Shown here: positions 54,538-63,559 of the stretch, in pieces
Layout of the letters: every line of letters begins with the position of its first letter
Position numbering within the stretch: position 1 is the stretch's first letter
NCBI RefSeq assembly: GCF_029961025.1
Contig: NZ_JASBVP010000002.1
Span: 248,001-312,000, forward strand
Source: Mycobacterium sp.
Lineage (GTDB): Bacteria > Actinomycetota > Actinomycetes > Mycobacteriales > Mycobacteriaceae
DNA length: 64,000 bases
Direction of reading: 5' to 3'
The notes under the pieces: generated by a model
The model's database searches: none
Seen by the model: only the letters and a program-made list of their open reading frames with translations
Told to the model about the DNA's origin: nothing
Position numbers and translations under genes: made by a program

Positions 54538-55256
54538 GGGCTCTTGCTCACCGCGCAGCGGAGTTCGACGCAACATTCCCCGGCGCCAGGAGAAAGCACG
54601 GCTGCGACCGTCGTCAGGCCCAGCCCCTCGAGGATGCCTTGCATGAAAGCGTGATTCAGCCCGCACACCAATTCGGGTGCGCGCTGGGCGATCGGATGAA
54701 ATGGACAATTGCGCAGCCGAACACAGAGCGGGCTTATCCGATCCGGTTCGAATCCGTAATCGGTAATGATCTTTTCGGCCGTTTCCAGTCCATGCTCGGC
54801 TTCCCGTGTTTCGGCCGGCAGAACAGTGCGCAGCGCCGCCCCCGCGGCATGACCGCGCCGACGAGCGGCATCGGCCGCGGCCTTCGGCGCCGAGGCGTCG
54901 CTGTTCTCACCGAGCACCGCCTCGACCAGAATCTCGGCAAGCAGTTCGTGCCGGCGTTCCGGAATGCTGATCCGGATCGCCTCGGCCACCGGCTCGTACA
55001 CCTTGGGCCGCCGGCCCACCCGCGGCGCGCCCTCACGGCGGAACCGAAAGCGCAGCAGTCCGGCATCGACGAGCCGATCCAGATGAAAGGCGGCCAGGTT
55101 ACGTGAGATCCCCGCCGCCGCCGCGGCCTCGTCCCGGCTGATCGGGCGGCGCGCCGAGCGCACGAAGTCGAACAGCCGCCGACGCACCCCCTCGTCGAGA
55201 GCGGCGACGGCCCGGATGGAGTCCCGCTCGTTTTTTCGGCTGTTGACCGGCCGCAT
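54531..55256 (-). CDS. SufR-like HTH regulator with conserved cysteines
   Basis: 241 aa. N-terminal winged HTH (RRLFDFVRSARRPISRDEAAAAAGISRNLAAFHLDRLVDAGLLRF), coil, and a C-terminal sensor with CVRLRNCPFHPIAQ, LVCGLNH and GECCVELRC cysteines. The NCPFHPIA pattern recalls SufR/Rv1460-type Fe-S sensors. It is divergent from a DUF2231 membrane gene, which it probably controls. A 46-base divergent region holds a CCAAT...ATTGG dyad. The stop lies in a tandem repeat. Confidence 0.8.
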   Translation of the reverse strand: MRPVNSRKNERDSIRAVAALDEGVRRRLFDFVRSARRPISRDEAAAAAGISRNLAAFHLDRLVDAGLLRFRFRREGAPRVGRRPKVYEPVAEAIRISIPERRHELLAEILVEAVLGENSDASAPKAAADAARRRGHAAGAALRTVLPAETREAEHGLETAEKIITDYGFEPDRISPLCVRLRNCPFHPIAQRAPELVCGLNHAFMQGILEGLGLTTVAAVLSPGAGECCVELRCAVSKSPE

Positions 55257-55301
55257 CCAATAAAACTAGCATTAATTGGTCAAATGGTCCCGGAGGTGGG
55301 C
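55257..55301. promoter_or_regulatory. Short divergent promoter region of the SufR-like regulator
   Basis: AT-rich 45 bases with an imperfect dyad CCAAT...ATTGG, and on the minus strand a TTGACC hexamer. It probably contains overlapping promoters and the regulator's own site. The plus-strand gene has GGAGGTGGG just before its ATG. Confidence 0.45.
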
Positions 55302-55820
55302 ATGGCCACGCGGCTACACGATGCAAAAAGGCCGGTCAGCAACGTTTTGGCCGGTCCCTACGGGCACCCGTTCCATCCGATTGCGGTGACGATCCCCATC
55401 GGGGCGTGGGCGTGCAGCCTCGTCTTCGACGTGGGTTCACGCATCGCCGACAATCCCGGATTTCTCACGCAGGGCTCGGAATGGCTGTTGGCGATCGGCA
55501 TCCTGGGGGCGTTCGCCGCGGCGATGATCGGTTTTCTGGACCTCGTCGTGATTCCGTCGGGCACACCGGCGTTTCGCACCGGCCTGGCGCACATGGCGCT
55601 AAACCTGATCATTACGACCGCCTACCTGGTCAACTTCTTGTGGCGGCGAGGCGACTACACCACCGGTGCCCCGGTCGGTGTCGGGCCGCTGGCGCTCAAC
55701 GCGCTCGGCTTCGCCGGGCTGGCCGTGTCCGGGTATCTCGGCGGCAAATTGGCCTACCGCTACGGGGTGCGCGTGGCGGGCGAGGCCGATCAGGCACAAG
55801 GGTTCACCACGGCTGGCTAA
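55302..55820 (+). CDS. DUF2231 membrane protein
   Basis: 172 aa with GHPFHPIAVTIPIGAWACSLVFD (family signature) and four helices. DUF2231 proteins are integral membrane proteins, some near cytochrome or redox genes; function unknown. ATG 55302 follows GGAGGTGGGC; the track ATG at 55284 is 6 codons upstream and lacks an RBS. Divergent from the SufR-like regulator and followed by another small membrane protein 63 bases later. Confidence 0.85.
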   Translation: MATRLHDAKRPVSNVLAGPYGHPFHPIAVTIPIGAWACSLVFDVGSRIADNPGFLTQGSEWLLAIGILGAFAAAMIGFLDLVVIPSGTPAFRTGLAHMALNLIITTAYLVNFLWRRGDYTTGAPVGVGPLALNALGFAGLAVSGYLGGKLAYRYGVRVAGEADQAQGFTTAG

Positions 55821-55883
55821 TCAGCCGGGCCAGCCGGGCCATAGAGACCTATCGAGAAGACCACAGAGAAGGAAGGACACATC

Positions 55884-56324
55884 ATGGGTATCGCAGCGCT
55901 GATCTCCTGGATAGTGACCGCTCTCGGCGGCTCCTACATGCTCGCCAAGTGGGTGGCCGGTGGCGGCCACCACGGCCAGAACACCAAGCTGTCGCCGTCA
56001 ATGGTTTTCGGGCATTTCCTGTCGGCCGCGGTGGGCCTGCTGATCTGGATCGCCTACTTGGTCACCGGCAACCCCGCGGTCGCGGCGGCGGCTTCCCTGG
56101 TGCTCCTTCTGGTGGCGACGCTGGGCTTCATCATGCTGGCGCGCTGGGCCGCGACGTACTACGCACGCCAGGCGGTGACCGAAGGCGCGCAGCCGAAGAC
56201 CGTAGGCACACCGGCCGAGCCGGAGCAGTCGTTCCCCGTTGCGGTCGTCCTCTTGCACGGCCTGCTTGCGGTCACCACCGTGACGCTAGTGCTGTTCGCG
56301 CTCTTCCCCCTCTTTTCCCTCTGA
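55884..56324 (+). CDS. Small membrane protein, unknown
   Basis: 146 aa with four helices (ALISWIVTALGGSYMLAKW, FGHFLSAAVGLLIWIAYLV, AAAASLVLLLVATLGFIMLARW, AVVLLHGLLAVTTVTLVLFALF). The HHG loop (GGGHHGQNTKLS) and a second His in the last helix may bind haem or metal. RBS GAAGGA 9 bases upstream. Probably co-transcribed with the DUF2231 gene. I do not recognise a family. Confidence 0.75.
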   Translation: MGIAALISWIVTALGGSYMLAKWVAGGGHHGQNTKLSPSMVFGHFLSAAVGLLIWIAYLVTGNPAVAAAASLVLLLVATLGFIMLARWAATYYARQAVTEGAQPKTVGTPAEPEQSFPVAVVLLHGLLAVTTVTLVLFALFPLFSL

Positions 56325-56367
56325 CCACCACACGGCTACCCGGGTGGATTCGGGTGGTTCCCCGGCT

Positions 56368-57465
56368 TCAGCCGGCCTGTGCGGCGTGGAGCCGCCCGAG
56401 CGCCAGGTGCCTGCGGTGATCGGTGGGGGCCAGCCGACGCAGGGCGTGCTCGTGCAGTTCGGAGTCGTAGGGATAGACCTCGCCGAGGGCCAGGGCCGGC
56501 TCCGGGGAATCGCTGGCCAGCACCGCGTTGCGGATCGCCACCTCCAGCTGGTCACGCCAGGCGATGATGCCCGGCGCCTCCGATTGCGGCAGCAACGGGC
56601 CCGCATAGCGCTGAACCGCCGCAGTGACGTCGCCACGGGACAGCGCCTCGAGCACCTCGACGGCGTCGCATTTCACCGGCGCCAGCAGCGCGTAGGTGCG
56701 GGCGGCCAGCCGGCCCCCCAACAGTCGGCGCACATGGCACACCTCGGCTTTGAGGGTGGTGGCGGCCACCCACCGGTCGCCGTAAATTTTGGCGGCCAGC
56801 TCACCCGGCGAAAAACCGGCCGGGCGCAGCGCCAGCAATGCCAGGATCTCCAGCTGACGCAGCGTGGCGTGCACCGGGCGGCCGTCGATCAGCAACTTCG
56901 ACCCGCCCAGGCACTCCAATTCCACCCGCGCGCCGCTCTCGTCGTCACGCTCGTCCCAGGTGTCACGCAGCCGTGTCTCGATCACCGAGGCTAACATGCG
57001 CGCTACCGTCGGCCCCAGCGCATTGGGCCGATTCCCGGTGCTGTTTAACTCGATCGTGCCCAGCTCGCGCCCATAGGGGTCGTGGATCGGCGCGCTATAG
57101 CGCACCCGGTCGGGAACCCGCCGCCCACCGCGCCGGGCCGAAAACACCGTCGCCGGCCGCCCGGTCCGCACCGCCACACCCACGGCGCCGGCACCGACCG
57201 CGCCCTGTGAAAAGCGGCCACCGGAGATGACATCGACGTTTTCCGCACGCCGCTCGCACCACCGCATCGGCAGGTGCCCACTGCTCCACAGCACGGTCCC
57301 GGCCTCATCGGTCACCTCGACCTCGAACCCGCCGTCGTCGGCGATGCGCTGCAGTTCCCCCGCCAGTTCGGTCACCAACCCGCGGAGCCGGGACATACGC
57401 CAGCGTGCCGAGAGCTCACCTCCCGCACCCAGCCGGTTGATCTCATGGCCGATCACCGAGGCCAT
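56368..57465 (-). CDS. GAF-domain regulator with SARP/OmpR-like winged helix
   Basis: 365 aa. N-terminal GAF-like sensor (LVTELAGELQRIADDGGFEVEVTDEAGTVLW, then VGVAVRTGRPATVFSARRGG). C-terminal part begins LGGSKLLIDGRPVHATLRQLEILALLALRPAGFSPGELA and continues with LKAEVCHVRRLLGG and DVTAAVQRYAGPLLP, which fits an OmpR-type winged helix plus a BTAD-like helical segment, as in SARP regulators. I start at ATG 57465 (MASVIGHE); the track opens 9 codons earlier. It follows the carboxylase gene by 88 bases. Target genes are unknown; the phased heptamers of this window are a candidate. Confidence 0.8.
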   Translation of the reverse strand: MASVIGHEINRLGAGGELSARWRMSRLRGLVTELAGELQRIADDGGFEVEVTDEAGTVLWSSGHLPMRWCERRAENVDVISGGRFSQGAVGAGAVGVAVRTGRPATVFSARRGGRRVPDRVRYSAPIHDPYGRELGTIELNSTGNRPNALGPTVARMLASVIETRLRDTWDERDDESGARVELECLGGSKLLIDGRPVHATLRQLEILALLALRPAGFSPGELAAKIYGDRWVAATTLKAEVCHVRRLLGGRLAARTYALLAPVKCDAVEVLEALSRGDVTAAVQRYAGPLLPQSEAPGIIAWRDQLEVAIRNAVLASDSPEPALALGEVYPYDSELHEHALRRLAPTDHRRHLALGRLHAAQAG

Positions 57466-57553
57466 CGCCCCACGCCGCTCCCTTCTCCCCACACAGGCGA
57501 GCGAACGCCCTACCCCACATTATGCCTAACGCGCCGTGATGGATCTCATAGCG

Positions 57554-60500
57554 TCAGCGCACCGGAAACGGTTTTTTCACTCGGGCCATTCCGCGCTCCA
57601 GCGCCGCCACGATGCTCGGGCGCAACCCGGCCGGCGGAATGATGCGGTGAACCGAACCCACCCGGCGGGCCCGCTCCACGGTGTGCACGGCTTCGAACTC
57701 CGCTGCCACCTCGCCGAGCTTGTCCGACCGCACGGCCGCCCGGACCGCGGAGAGCTTTACCCGCAACCGCGCGCTGATCGCCGCGTCCGTGCAGGCGGCA
57801 AGCTGCCCCTCCAGCTCGCGCACCGCCGGGTCCGCGGCGGTGCGCTTGTTGACCTCGCGGGTGAACACCACCGCCGCGGCCGGTGCGCCGCCGATCACCG
57901 AGGCGAACGATCCCTCGACGGCAAGCACCTCCATGTTCTCGTTCAACGCGTTGGAGAACACCACGAAAGCCCCGCCGTGGTAGCGCGAGATCACAGTGAA
58001 GACGATCGGTCCGTCGAAGTTGACAATGCCCCTCCCGATTTCGGCGCCGTACTCCAGCTGAAGCTTGCGCAAGGATTCCGGTGAGCCGTCGAAACCCGAC
58101 AGGTTGGCCAGCACCACCAAGGGCCGGTTTCCGCTGGAGGCGTTGATCGCGCGGGCGGTCTTTTTCGAGGACTGCGGGAAAAGGGTTCCCGACGTCCACT
58201 GGTCCGGCCCGTCGGCAGGATGCCACCCCTTACGTGGGATGACCCGCGACTCGATGCCGATGACGCACACCGGGATTCCGCCGATGTGAGCGTCGAACAC
58301 CACCGCGGTGTCGGCGTCGGCCATGTCGGCCCACCGCTCGAGCACCGGATGATCCTGATCGACCACCGCGCGCATGACGGTCCGGATGTCGAACGGCTTC
58401 TTGCGATCCTTGTTGACGCTGGGCGAGAAAATGTCGCCGACGGTGGTGAATTCGCTGGCCGGATGCGCGTGGGGGAAGTCCCGAACGTCGCGGTCCACCG
58501 GGTCGCACGTCACGGCACGGCGCGGAAAACGTTCTCCGGGAGCGACATACGTGTGTTCATAGTGCGCGAACAGAATCTCGCACGCGGCCTGAAGGTTGGG
58601 CGCCCAATATTGGGCCTGCCCGTTGGGCCCCATCACCCGGTCATAGCCGCCGATACCGAAGTTGTCTTCCGCCGAAACCCCGCCGGAGTAATCGAGGGAC
58701 TGCTTGCCGGTGAGCACCATCGCGCTGTCGGGCGTCATGACCAGAATTCCCCTGGTGTGCATCAGCATCGTCGCCTCGGCGTTCCAGTAGGGCTGCGCGC
58801 CGACGTTGATTCCCGCGACGATGACGTTGATTTCACCGCCGTGCTGGGTGAACGTGACGATCCGGCGAAGCGCGCGCGCCACCCAGTCCATGTTCTCGGT
58901 GCCGCTTTGCATGGAAATGGTTGCGCCGGAGGACAACGCGAACCATTCGACCGGCAGCGACAGCTCCTCGGCGAGGTCGATTGCCGCGATCACCCGGGCG
59001 CATTCGGCCTCGGCCACCGTGCCCAGGGCTTTGGTCGGGTCCCCGAACAGCGCGATGCGCGTCACGCCCTCGGGGTAGCGGTCCGTCGGGCGCGAGACCT
59101 TGCCGACGATGAGGCCGGCGGTGTTGCGCCCGTAGGGCCGGTCGACGGGAACCAGCACGCCCGAGGTGTCGAAGTCGTATTCGACGAAACTGCCCTCACC
59201 ACCGGTGAGCAGCGGGACCAGCTCGTAGGGGTAGACCGTGCCGCGGGCTTGCGAGCGCTGCACCTTCTGCGCGTACTCGTCGAGCGGGGGTAGTGGCTCG
59301 GTGGGCGGCTCGGTCACGTTCGCCACGACACCGGCACCGGGACGGTAGGAAAAGCAGATCGCCACCCGCCGGGGCGGCGACGAGGGGCTGTCCTTGACGC
59401 GTGCCAGGATGCTGACCTCTTCCAGGCCGGCATTGATCGTCAGGGGCGCCGTGCGGCGCGCCATCACCGGAGCCCGGTCGGCGGGGATGTCGAGCACCGG
59501 CCACACGAAAAGCGCGACGCGGTTGTTGTCGAGCCGCCTTTTTCCCCGCTGAGCCTGCGCCCGGCGAATGCCGTCCAGGCACGCCGCGAGGGTGCGCTCG
59601 ATGGCCGGTATTCCGACCACCTCGCCGGCCTCGTTGCGCTGGGGGGTGACGTCGCGAACCTCGGCCAGCGCGATGAGGCGCTCATCGGCCGGATTGTCCT
59701 TGGCCACCACGTGGAAAAGATACGTTCCCTCCGCGGCGGGAAGGCGGGTGCCGTCGAAATTCTTCAGCCGCCACAATTCGAGACGTTGACCGGTCAGCGG
59801 GTGCATGTCGCGGATGGTCCGGTCTTCCGCTATGCCGTCGCGCCCCGGGCGAAACGTCACCTGGTGCAGCTGGCGACCGACGACCGTCAGGGTCACCCGG
59901 CGCCAACCGGCCGTGCGGGGATGCGCCACCAGCACCGTACGCAACTCGGTGGACAACTCGTCGCCGTCGGTGGGCGCGTCCGGCCAGGAGAGATAGATAT
60001 CGACGACGAGATCCTCAGCGGCGGGACCGCACATCGCGTCAATGGCGCCGAGGGTGGCGGGCAGCCGCTCGCGGTCGGTCACCGTCGACACCAGGCGCAA
60101 CCGATCACCCGCCAATTCATAGCTGCCGGTAACAAATTGGTCACCTGCCTGTTCGAAGGTCTTGACGTCCTCGAGGGCGCGGATCTCGTAGTACTGGCGC
60201 GTGACCACCTCGAGCAGCGGGCCGGGATCAGAAATACGTTGCGCCAGCAGGTCGATCAACGGCTCCGGGGTTGCGACCAGGGCGTCGATGCGGGATGCGT
60301 AGTCCGGGGCGCCGGGATTCTCGGTGAGATACCGCAGGTGCGCGCGCACCCGGTCATAGGTTTGCTCACGAGCCTTCCGGATCTGCGGCTCGTCGAACAA
60401 CCGGAACCGCAGGTTACGCGAGATGTCGCCGATGACCGGGTAGCGCACCTGGGTCGCGACGATCAGCCGTTCGAGCACCTCGCCCACCGCCGCGGGTAAC

Positions 60501-63052
60501 GCCGAGACCACATCGGCGGTCAGCCAGCGCCCCAGCAGCGCGCTGATCACCGGCACCTGGTTCTCCATGCGCTGCAACGCCAGAAACAACCGGTACACCG
60601 CTTCTTCTAACTCCGGTCCCGGATCAAGGGTGCGGACGTCGTAATCCCGCAGCGCGCGAACGAGTTTCGCGCAAAACGTTGGTGGTAGTCCTTCCAATTG
60701 AGCATCTAGAGAACGCAGGAAGGAATGGAAGTGCTCGCGCGGGCTGTGCACCCGCTCATCGGAGTCCTGTTCGTCCAGCGTCGGGCGGTTGCGGGAAATC
60801 TCACAGATGTCGGCGAAGATGCCCAGCAGTGCGAGCTCGGCCTCGACGAGTTCCGCGTCGTCGTGGGGCAGGCTGTCACGAAGGGCGTCGTATTCGGCGA
60901 GCAACAGACCCGCACGCTCGGCGCTCACGTCATACCCGGTGATCAGGGCGCGGAGTTCGGCCAGGCGGGCCAGGGCTTCGGAGTGCGGGTCGGCATCCTT
61001 TTTCCGGGGCTGGGCGCGGAATTGGACGCGTGGGGCGGCCTGTGCCGCCGCGCTCTCCCCGATCTGCTCCAGGCGCAGCAGCGGGGCACCCGCGTCCACC
61101 TGACTGTTGACGCTCGCCAGCACCTCACGGACACGCCCCGCCGATGGCGCGCGCAGCGCGGTTTCCATCTTCATGCTTTCCAGGACCACGAGGGTGGCGC
61201 CGGCCTCGACCTCGTCGCCGACGGCCACCGGCACGGCGACCACCACCGCCGGAGCCGAAGCCCGGATCAGGCCGGCTTCGTCCCGGCTGATGCGGTGACC
61301 GATGCCGTCCACCTCGACGAGGTAGCCGGTGGGTCCCGCGACCGTGACGAGGTGGAACCGCTGATGGCCGACGGCAAGGCGGCTTTCGTACTCGCTGAGC
61401 CGCTCGAGGTCGACGACGAGTTCGCCGCCGTCCCCCTCGACGCGATAGCTGTGCGGCCCGATCTGCCCCACCGCGAGCCGGTAGGGCTGGCCCTGATAGC
61501 TCAGTTCGACGGTTCTGCCGATGGTGTGGGTCGCGCGCGGCCGACCGCCGCGTGCCGACGCCAGAAAACCCGCCCGTTCCAGGCTCTCCTCGGCGCCATA
61601 CGCTTCGATGGCGGCCGCCGTCAACGCGATGTCCGCGGTGGCCGCGGGTCCGGTCGCAACGCCGACGCCGGTCCGGTCGAGCCAGCCGGTATCGGCCGTG
61701 GCACCGATGACCTCGTCGCGATCGAGCAGGTCGAGCAGAAAAGCCTTGTTGGTCGTGCCCCCGTCGATGACGACGGTCGTCTCCCGCAGCGCGGCGCGCA
61801 ACCGCGCGAACGCTTCGTTACGGTCCCGGCCCCACGCGATGACCTTGGCGATCATCGAGTCGTAGTCGGGCGGGATGACGTCGTCTTGCGCGATCCCGGT
61901 GTCCACGCGCACCCCGGGACCCAGCGGGTACTTCAGCAGCCGCACGGTTCCCGGCGCGGGCGCGAATCCCTTGTCGGCGTCCTCCGCGTTGAGCCGGGCC
62001 TCGACGGCGTGGCCGTACTCGGGTGGGCAGTCGCCGCGCAACGCGCCGCCGGCGGCGACGAGAATCTGCAGTTTCACCAGGTCGATTCCGGTGGTGACCT
62101 CGGTGATCGGATGCTCGACCTGCAGCCGGGTGTTGACCTCCAGGAAGGTGAAGGCCCGCTGCTGCGGCTGGTAGAGGTACTCGACGGTGCCCGCGCCGCG
62201 GTATCCGGCCGCACGGACAAGCTCGGCGGAAACGGCCTTAAGATGCCCGGCCTGCTCCGTGGTGAGCACCGGGGAGCTGGACTCCTCGATGATTTTCTGG
62301 TTGCGGCGCTGGATCGAACAGTCCCGCACCCCGGGCGCCCAGACGTTGCCGTGGTTGTCGGCCACGACTTGGACCTCGACGTGACGGGCGTCGGCGACGA
62401 GGCGTTCGAGGAACACCACCGGGTCGCCGAACGCGCGCTCGGCCTCGCCCGCCGTGCGCTGCAGGGCGACTTGGAGTTCGTCGGGGGAGAACACCTTGCG
62501 GATGCCGCGGCCGCCGCCGCCGCTGCGGGCCTTGACGATCAGCGGATACCCGATGACCTCCGCGTGGCGGGCCGCGTCCCGGTAGCCGCTCACTGGCCCG
62601 CCGCTCCACGGTGCGAGCGGAACACCCACCCTCTCGGCCAGCAGTTTGGCCTGCACCTTGTCGCCGAGGACGCGCATCGCGGCCGGCGGCGGTCCGATGA
62701 ACGTGACGCCCAAACGCGCGCAGAGCTCCGCAAAGGCGATGTCTTCTGCGACGAAACCCCACCCCACCCACACCGCGTCGGCTTGGGACTCCAGCAGCGC
62801 CCGTTGCAGCTCGGCGTGGTCGAGGTAGACGACGCCCGTCGACCTGCGCCGCAGGGTCACCGCCTCGTCGGCTTGGCGGACGAACATCGCCCGGCGTTCG
62901 GCGTCGGTGTGCAAAGCGATAGTCCTGATGCCACACCCGTATTCGGCATTCAGCTCGCGCACCGCCCGAATCAGGCGCACCGCGGCCTCACCCCGGTTAA
63001 CGACCGCAATTCGCCGGGGGAAGCTGACTGTCAACGCGTCACTGGCAACCAT
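57554..63052 (-). CDS. Single-chain multidomain acyl-CoA carboxylase (biotin carboxylase + BCCP + carboxyltransferase)
   Basis: 1832 aa. Biotin carboxylase (RRIAVVNRGEAAVRLIRA, ATP-grasp RSGGGGRGIRKVFSPDEL, FLEVNTRLQVEHPITEVTTG), biotin attachment site ESMKMETALRAP near residue 627, a central helical region of about 550 residues, and carboxyltransferase halves (LSLPVEWFALSSGATISM, DRVMGPNGQAQYW, KTARAINASSGNRPLVVLANLSGFDGSPESLRK). The central part makes it like eukaryotic acetyl-CoA carboxylases rather than the split bacterial enzymes or the shorter M. avium LCC (about 120 kDa as I recall). Substrate unknown. A GAF regulator follows. Confidence 0.9.
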   Translation of the reverse strand: MVASDALTVSFPRRIAVVNRGEAAVRLIRAVRELNAEYGCGIRTIALHTDAERRAMFVRQADEAVTLRRRSTGVVYLDHAELQRALLESQADAVWVGWGFVAEDIAFAELCARLGVTFIGPPPAAMRVLGDKVQAKLLAERVGVPLAPWSGGPVSGYRDAARHAEVIGYPLIVKARSGGGGRGIRKVFSPDELQVALQRTAGEAERAFGDPVVFLERLVADARHVEVQVVADNHGNVWAPGVRDCSIQRRNQKIIEESSSPVLTTEQAGHLKAVSAELVRAAGYRGAGTVEYLYQPQQRAFTFLEVNTRLQVEHPITEVTTGIDLVKLQILVAAGGALRGDCPPEYGHAVEARLNAEDADKGFAPAPGTVRLLKYPLGPGVRVDTGIAQDDVIPPDYDSMIAKVIAWGRDRNEAFARLRAALRETTVVIDGGTTNKAFLLDLLDRDEVIGATADTGWLDRTGVGVATGPAATADIALTAAAIEAYGAEESLERAGFLASARGGRPRATHTIGRTVELSYQGQPYRLAVGQIGPHSYRVEGDGGELVVDLERLSEYESRLAVGHQRFHLVTVAGPTGYLVEVDGIGHRISRDEAGLIRASAPAVVVAVPVAVGDEVEAGATLVVLESMKMETALRAPSAGRVREVLASVNSQVDAGAPLLRLEQIGESAAAQAAPRVQFRAQPRKKDADPHSEALARLAELRALITGYDVSAERAGLLLAEYDALRDSLPHDDAELVEAELALLGIFADICEISRNRPTLDEQDSDERVHSPREHFHSFLRSLDAQLEGLPPTFCAKLVRALRDYDVRTLDPGPELEEAVYRLFLALQRMENQVPVISALLGRWLTADVVSALPAAVGEVLERLIVATQVRYPVIGDISRNLRFRLFDEPQIRKAREQTYDRVRAHLRYLTENPGAPDYASRIDALVATPEPLIDLLAQRISDPGPLLEVVTRQYYEIRALEDVKTFEQAGDQFVTGSYELAGDRLRLVSTVTDRERLPATLGAIDAMCGPAAEDLVVDIYLSWPDAPTDGDELSTELRTVLVAHPRTAGWRRVTLTVVGRQLHQVTFRPGRDGIAEDRTIRDMHPLTGQRLELWRLKNFDGTRLPAAEGTYLFHVVAKDNPADERLIALAEVRDVTPQRNEAGEVVGIPAIERTLAACLDGIRRAQAQRGKRRLDNNRVALFVWPVLDIPADRAPVMARRTAPLTINAGLEEVSILARVKDSPSSPPRRVAICFSYRPGAGVVANVTEPPTEPLPPLDEYAQKVQRSQARGTVYPYELVPLLTGGEGSFVEYDFDTSGVLVPVDRPYGRNTAGLIVGKVSRPTDRYPEGVTRIALFGDPTKALGTVAEAECARVIAAIDLAEELSLPVEWFALSSGATISMQSGTENMDWVARALRRIVTFTQHGGEINVIVAGINVGAQPYWNAEATMLMHTRGILVMTPDSAMVLTGKQSLDYSGGVSAEDNFGIGGYDRVMGPNGQAQYWAPNLQAACEILFAHYEHTYVAPGERFPRRAVTCDPVDRDVRDFPHAHPASEFTTVGDIFSPSVNKDRKKPFDIRTVMRAVVDQDHPVLERWADMADADTAVVFDAHIGGIPVCVIGIESRVIPRKGWHPADGPDQWTSGTLFPQSSKKTARAINASSGNRPLVVLANLSGFDGSPESLRKLQLEYGAEIGRGIVNFDGPIVFTVISRYHGGAFVVFSNALNENMEVLAVEGSFASVIGGAPAAAVVFTREVNKRTAADPAVRELEGQLAACTDAAISARLRVKLSAVRAAVRSDKLGEVAAEFEAVHTVERARRVGSVHRIIPPAGLRPSIVAALERGMARVKKPFPVR

Positions 63053-63152
63053 GTGGCAAGCCTATGCGCCAAACCGCACCACGAACCCGAAATCGAAGCG
63101 GCGGCCGGGCCACCGAAACGGGCCGCAGCCGTAACGCCGGCCACGGGCTGAT

Positions 63153-63182
63153 TTGATAGATTTAGCATCTGCGTGATATAGT
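63153..63182 (+). promoter_or_regulatory. Strong sigma-A-type promoter before the 96-aa gene
   Basis: TTGATA (63153-63158), 18-base spacer, TATAGT (63177-63182). The -10 is close to consensus and the surrounding DNA is AT-rich. With the perfect RBS AAGGAGA before the ATG it suggests high expression. Confidence 0.65.
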
Positions 63183-63220
63183 AAGCACTGTCGGTTCCAT
63201 CCACTACTTTAAGGAGACAC

Positions 63221-63511
63221 ATGGCTGACACCGCTAGCCCGATCGATATCCTCGACCTTACCCAGAAGCTCGGTGAGCAGTGGGTTTCGGTCGTCAAGCA
63301 GAGCCAGAGCGTGGCTTTGGACGTGACTCGGCGATTCACCGAGAAATTGCCCCAGGTGCCCTCGAGCCTGTCCGAGCTTCCGGCCAAGGCCGGGTTGCCC
63401 GACGTGCCCGCGGTGGCCGCGTACGGCTTCGACCTTGCCGCCGAATTGCTTGCGGCGCAAAAGGATTTCGCCGTGTCCCTGCTGGACGCGCTGACCCCGG
63501 AAAAGGCCTGA
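63221..63511 (+). CDS. Small amphipathic protein, HBHA/phasin-like (tentative)
   Basis: 96 aa, no transmembrane helix, amphipathic helices (LTQKLGEQWVSVVKQSQSVALDVTRRFTEKL, AAYGFDLAAELLAAQKDFAVSLLDAL) and a Pro-containing middle. I do not recognise a named family; the pattern recalls phasins and the N-terminus of HBHA, both lipid-body surface proteins. The next gene is an XRE regulator like the one beside hbhA in M. tuberculosis. RBS AAGGAGA and a strong promoter suggest abundance. A surface role on lipid inclusions is inference. Confidence 0.7.
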   Translation: MADTASPIDILDLTQKLGEQWVSVVKQSQSVALDVTRRFTEKLPQVPSSLSELPAKAGLPDVPAVAAYGFDLAAELLAAQKDFAVSLLDALTPEKA

Positions 63512-63559
63512 GCCATAATCATGTGGTAGCCACCGCACCGTGATCACGAGAGGACGGCG

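Noticed and set aside
60725-63151. 808-codon plus-strand ORF over the carboxylase gene
   Set aside because: Antisense of a clear biotin carboxylase domain; no recognisable motifs.
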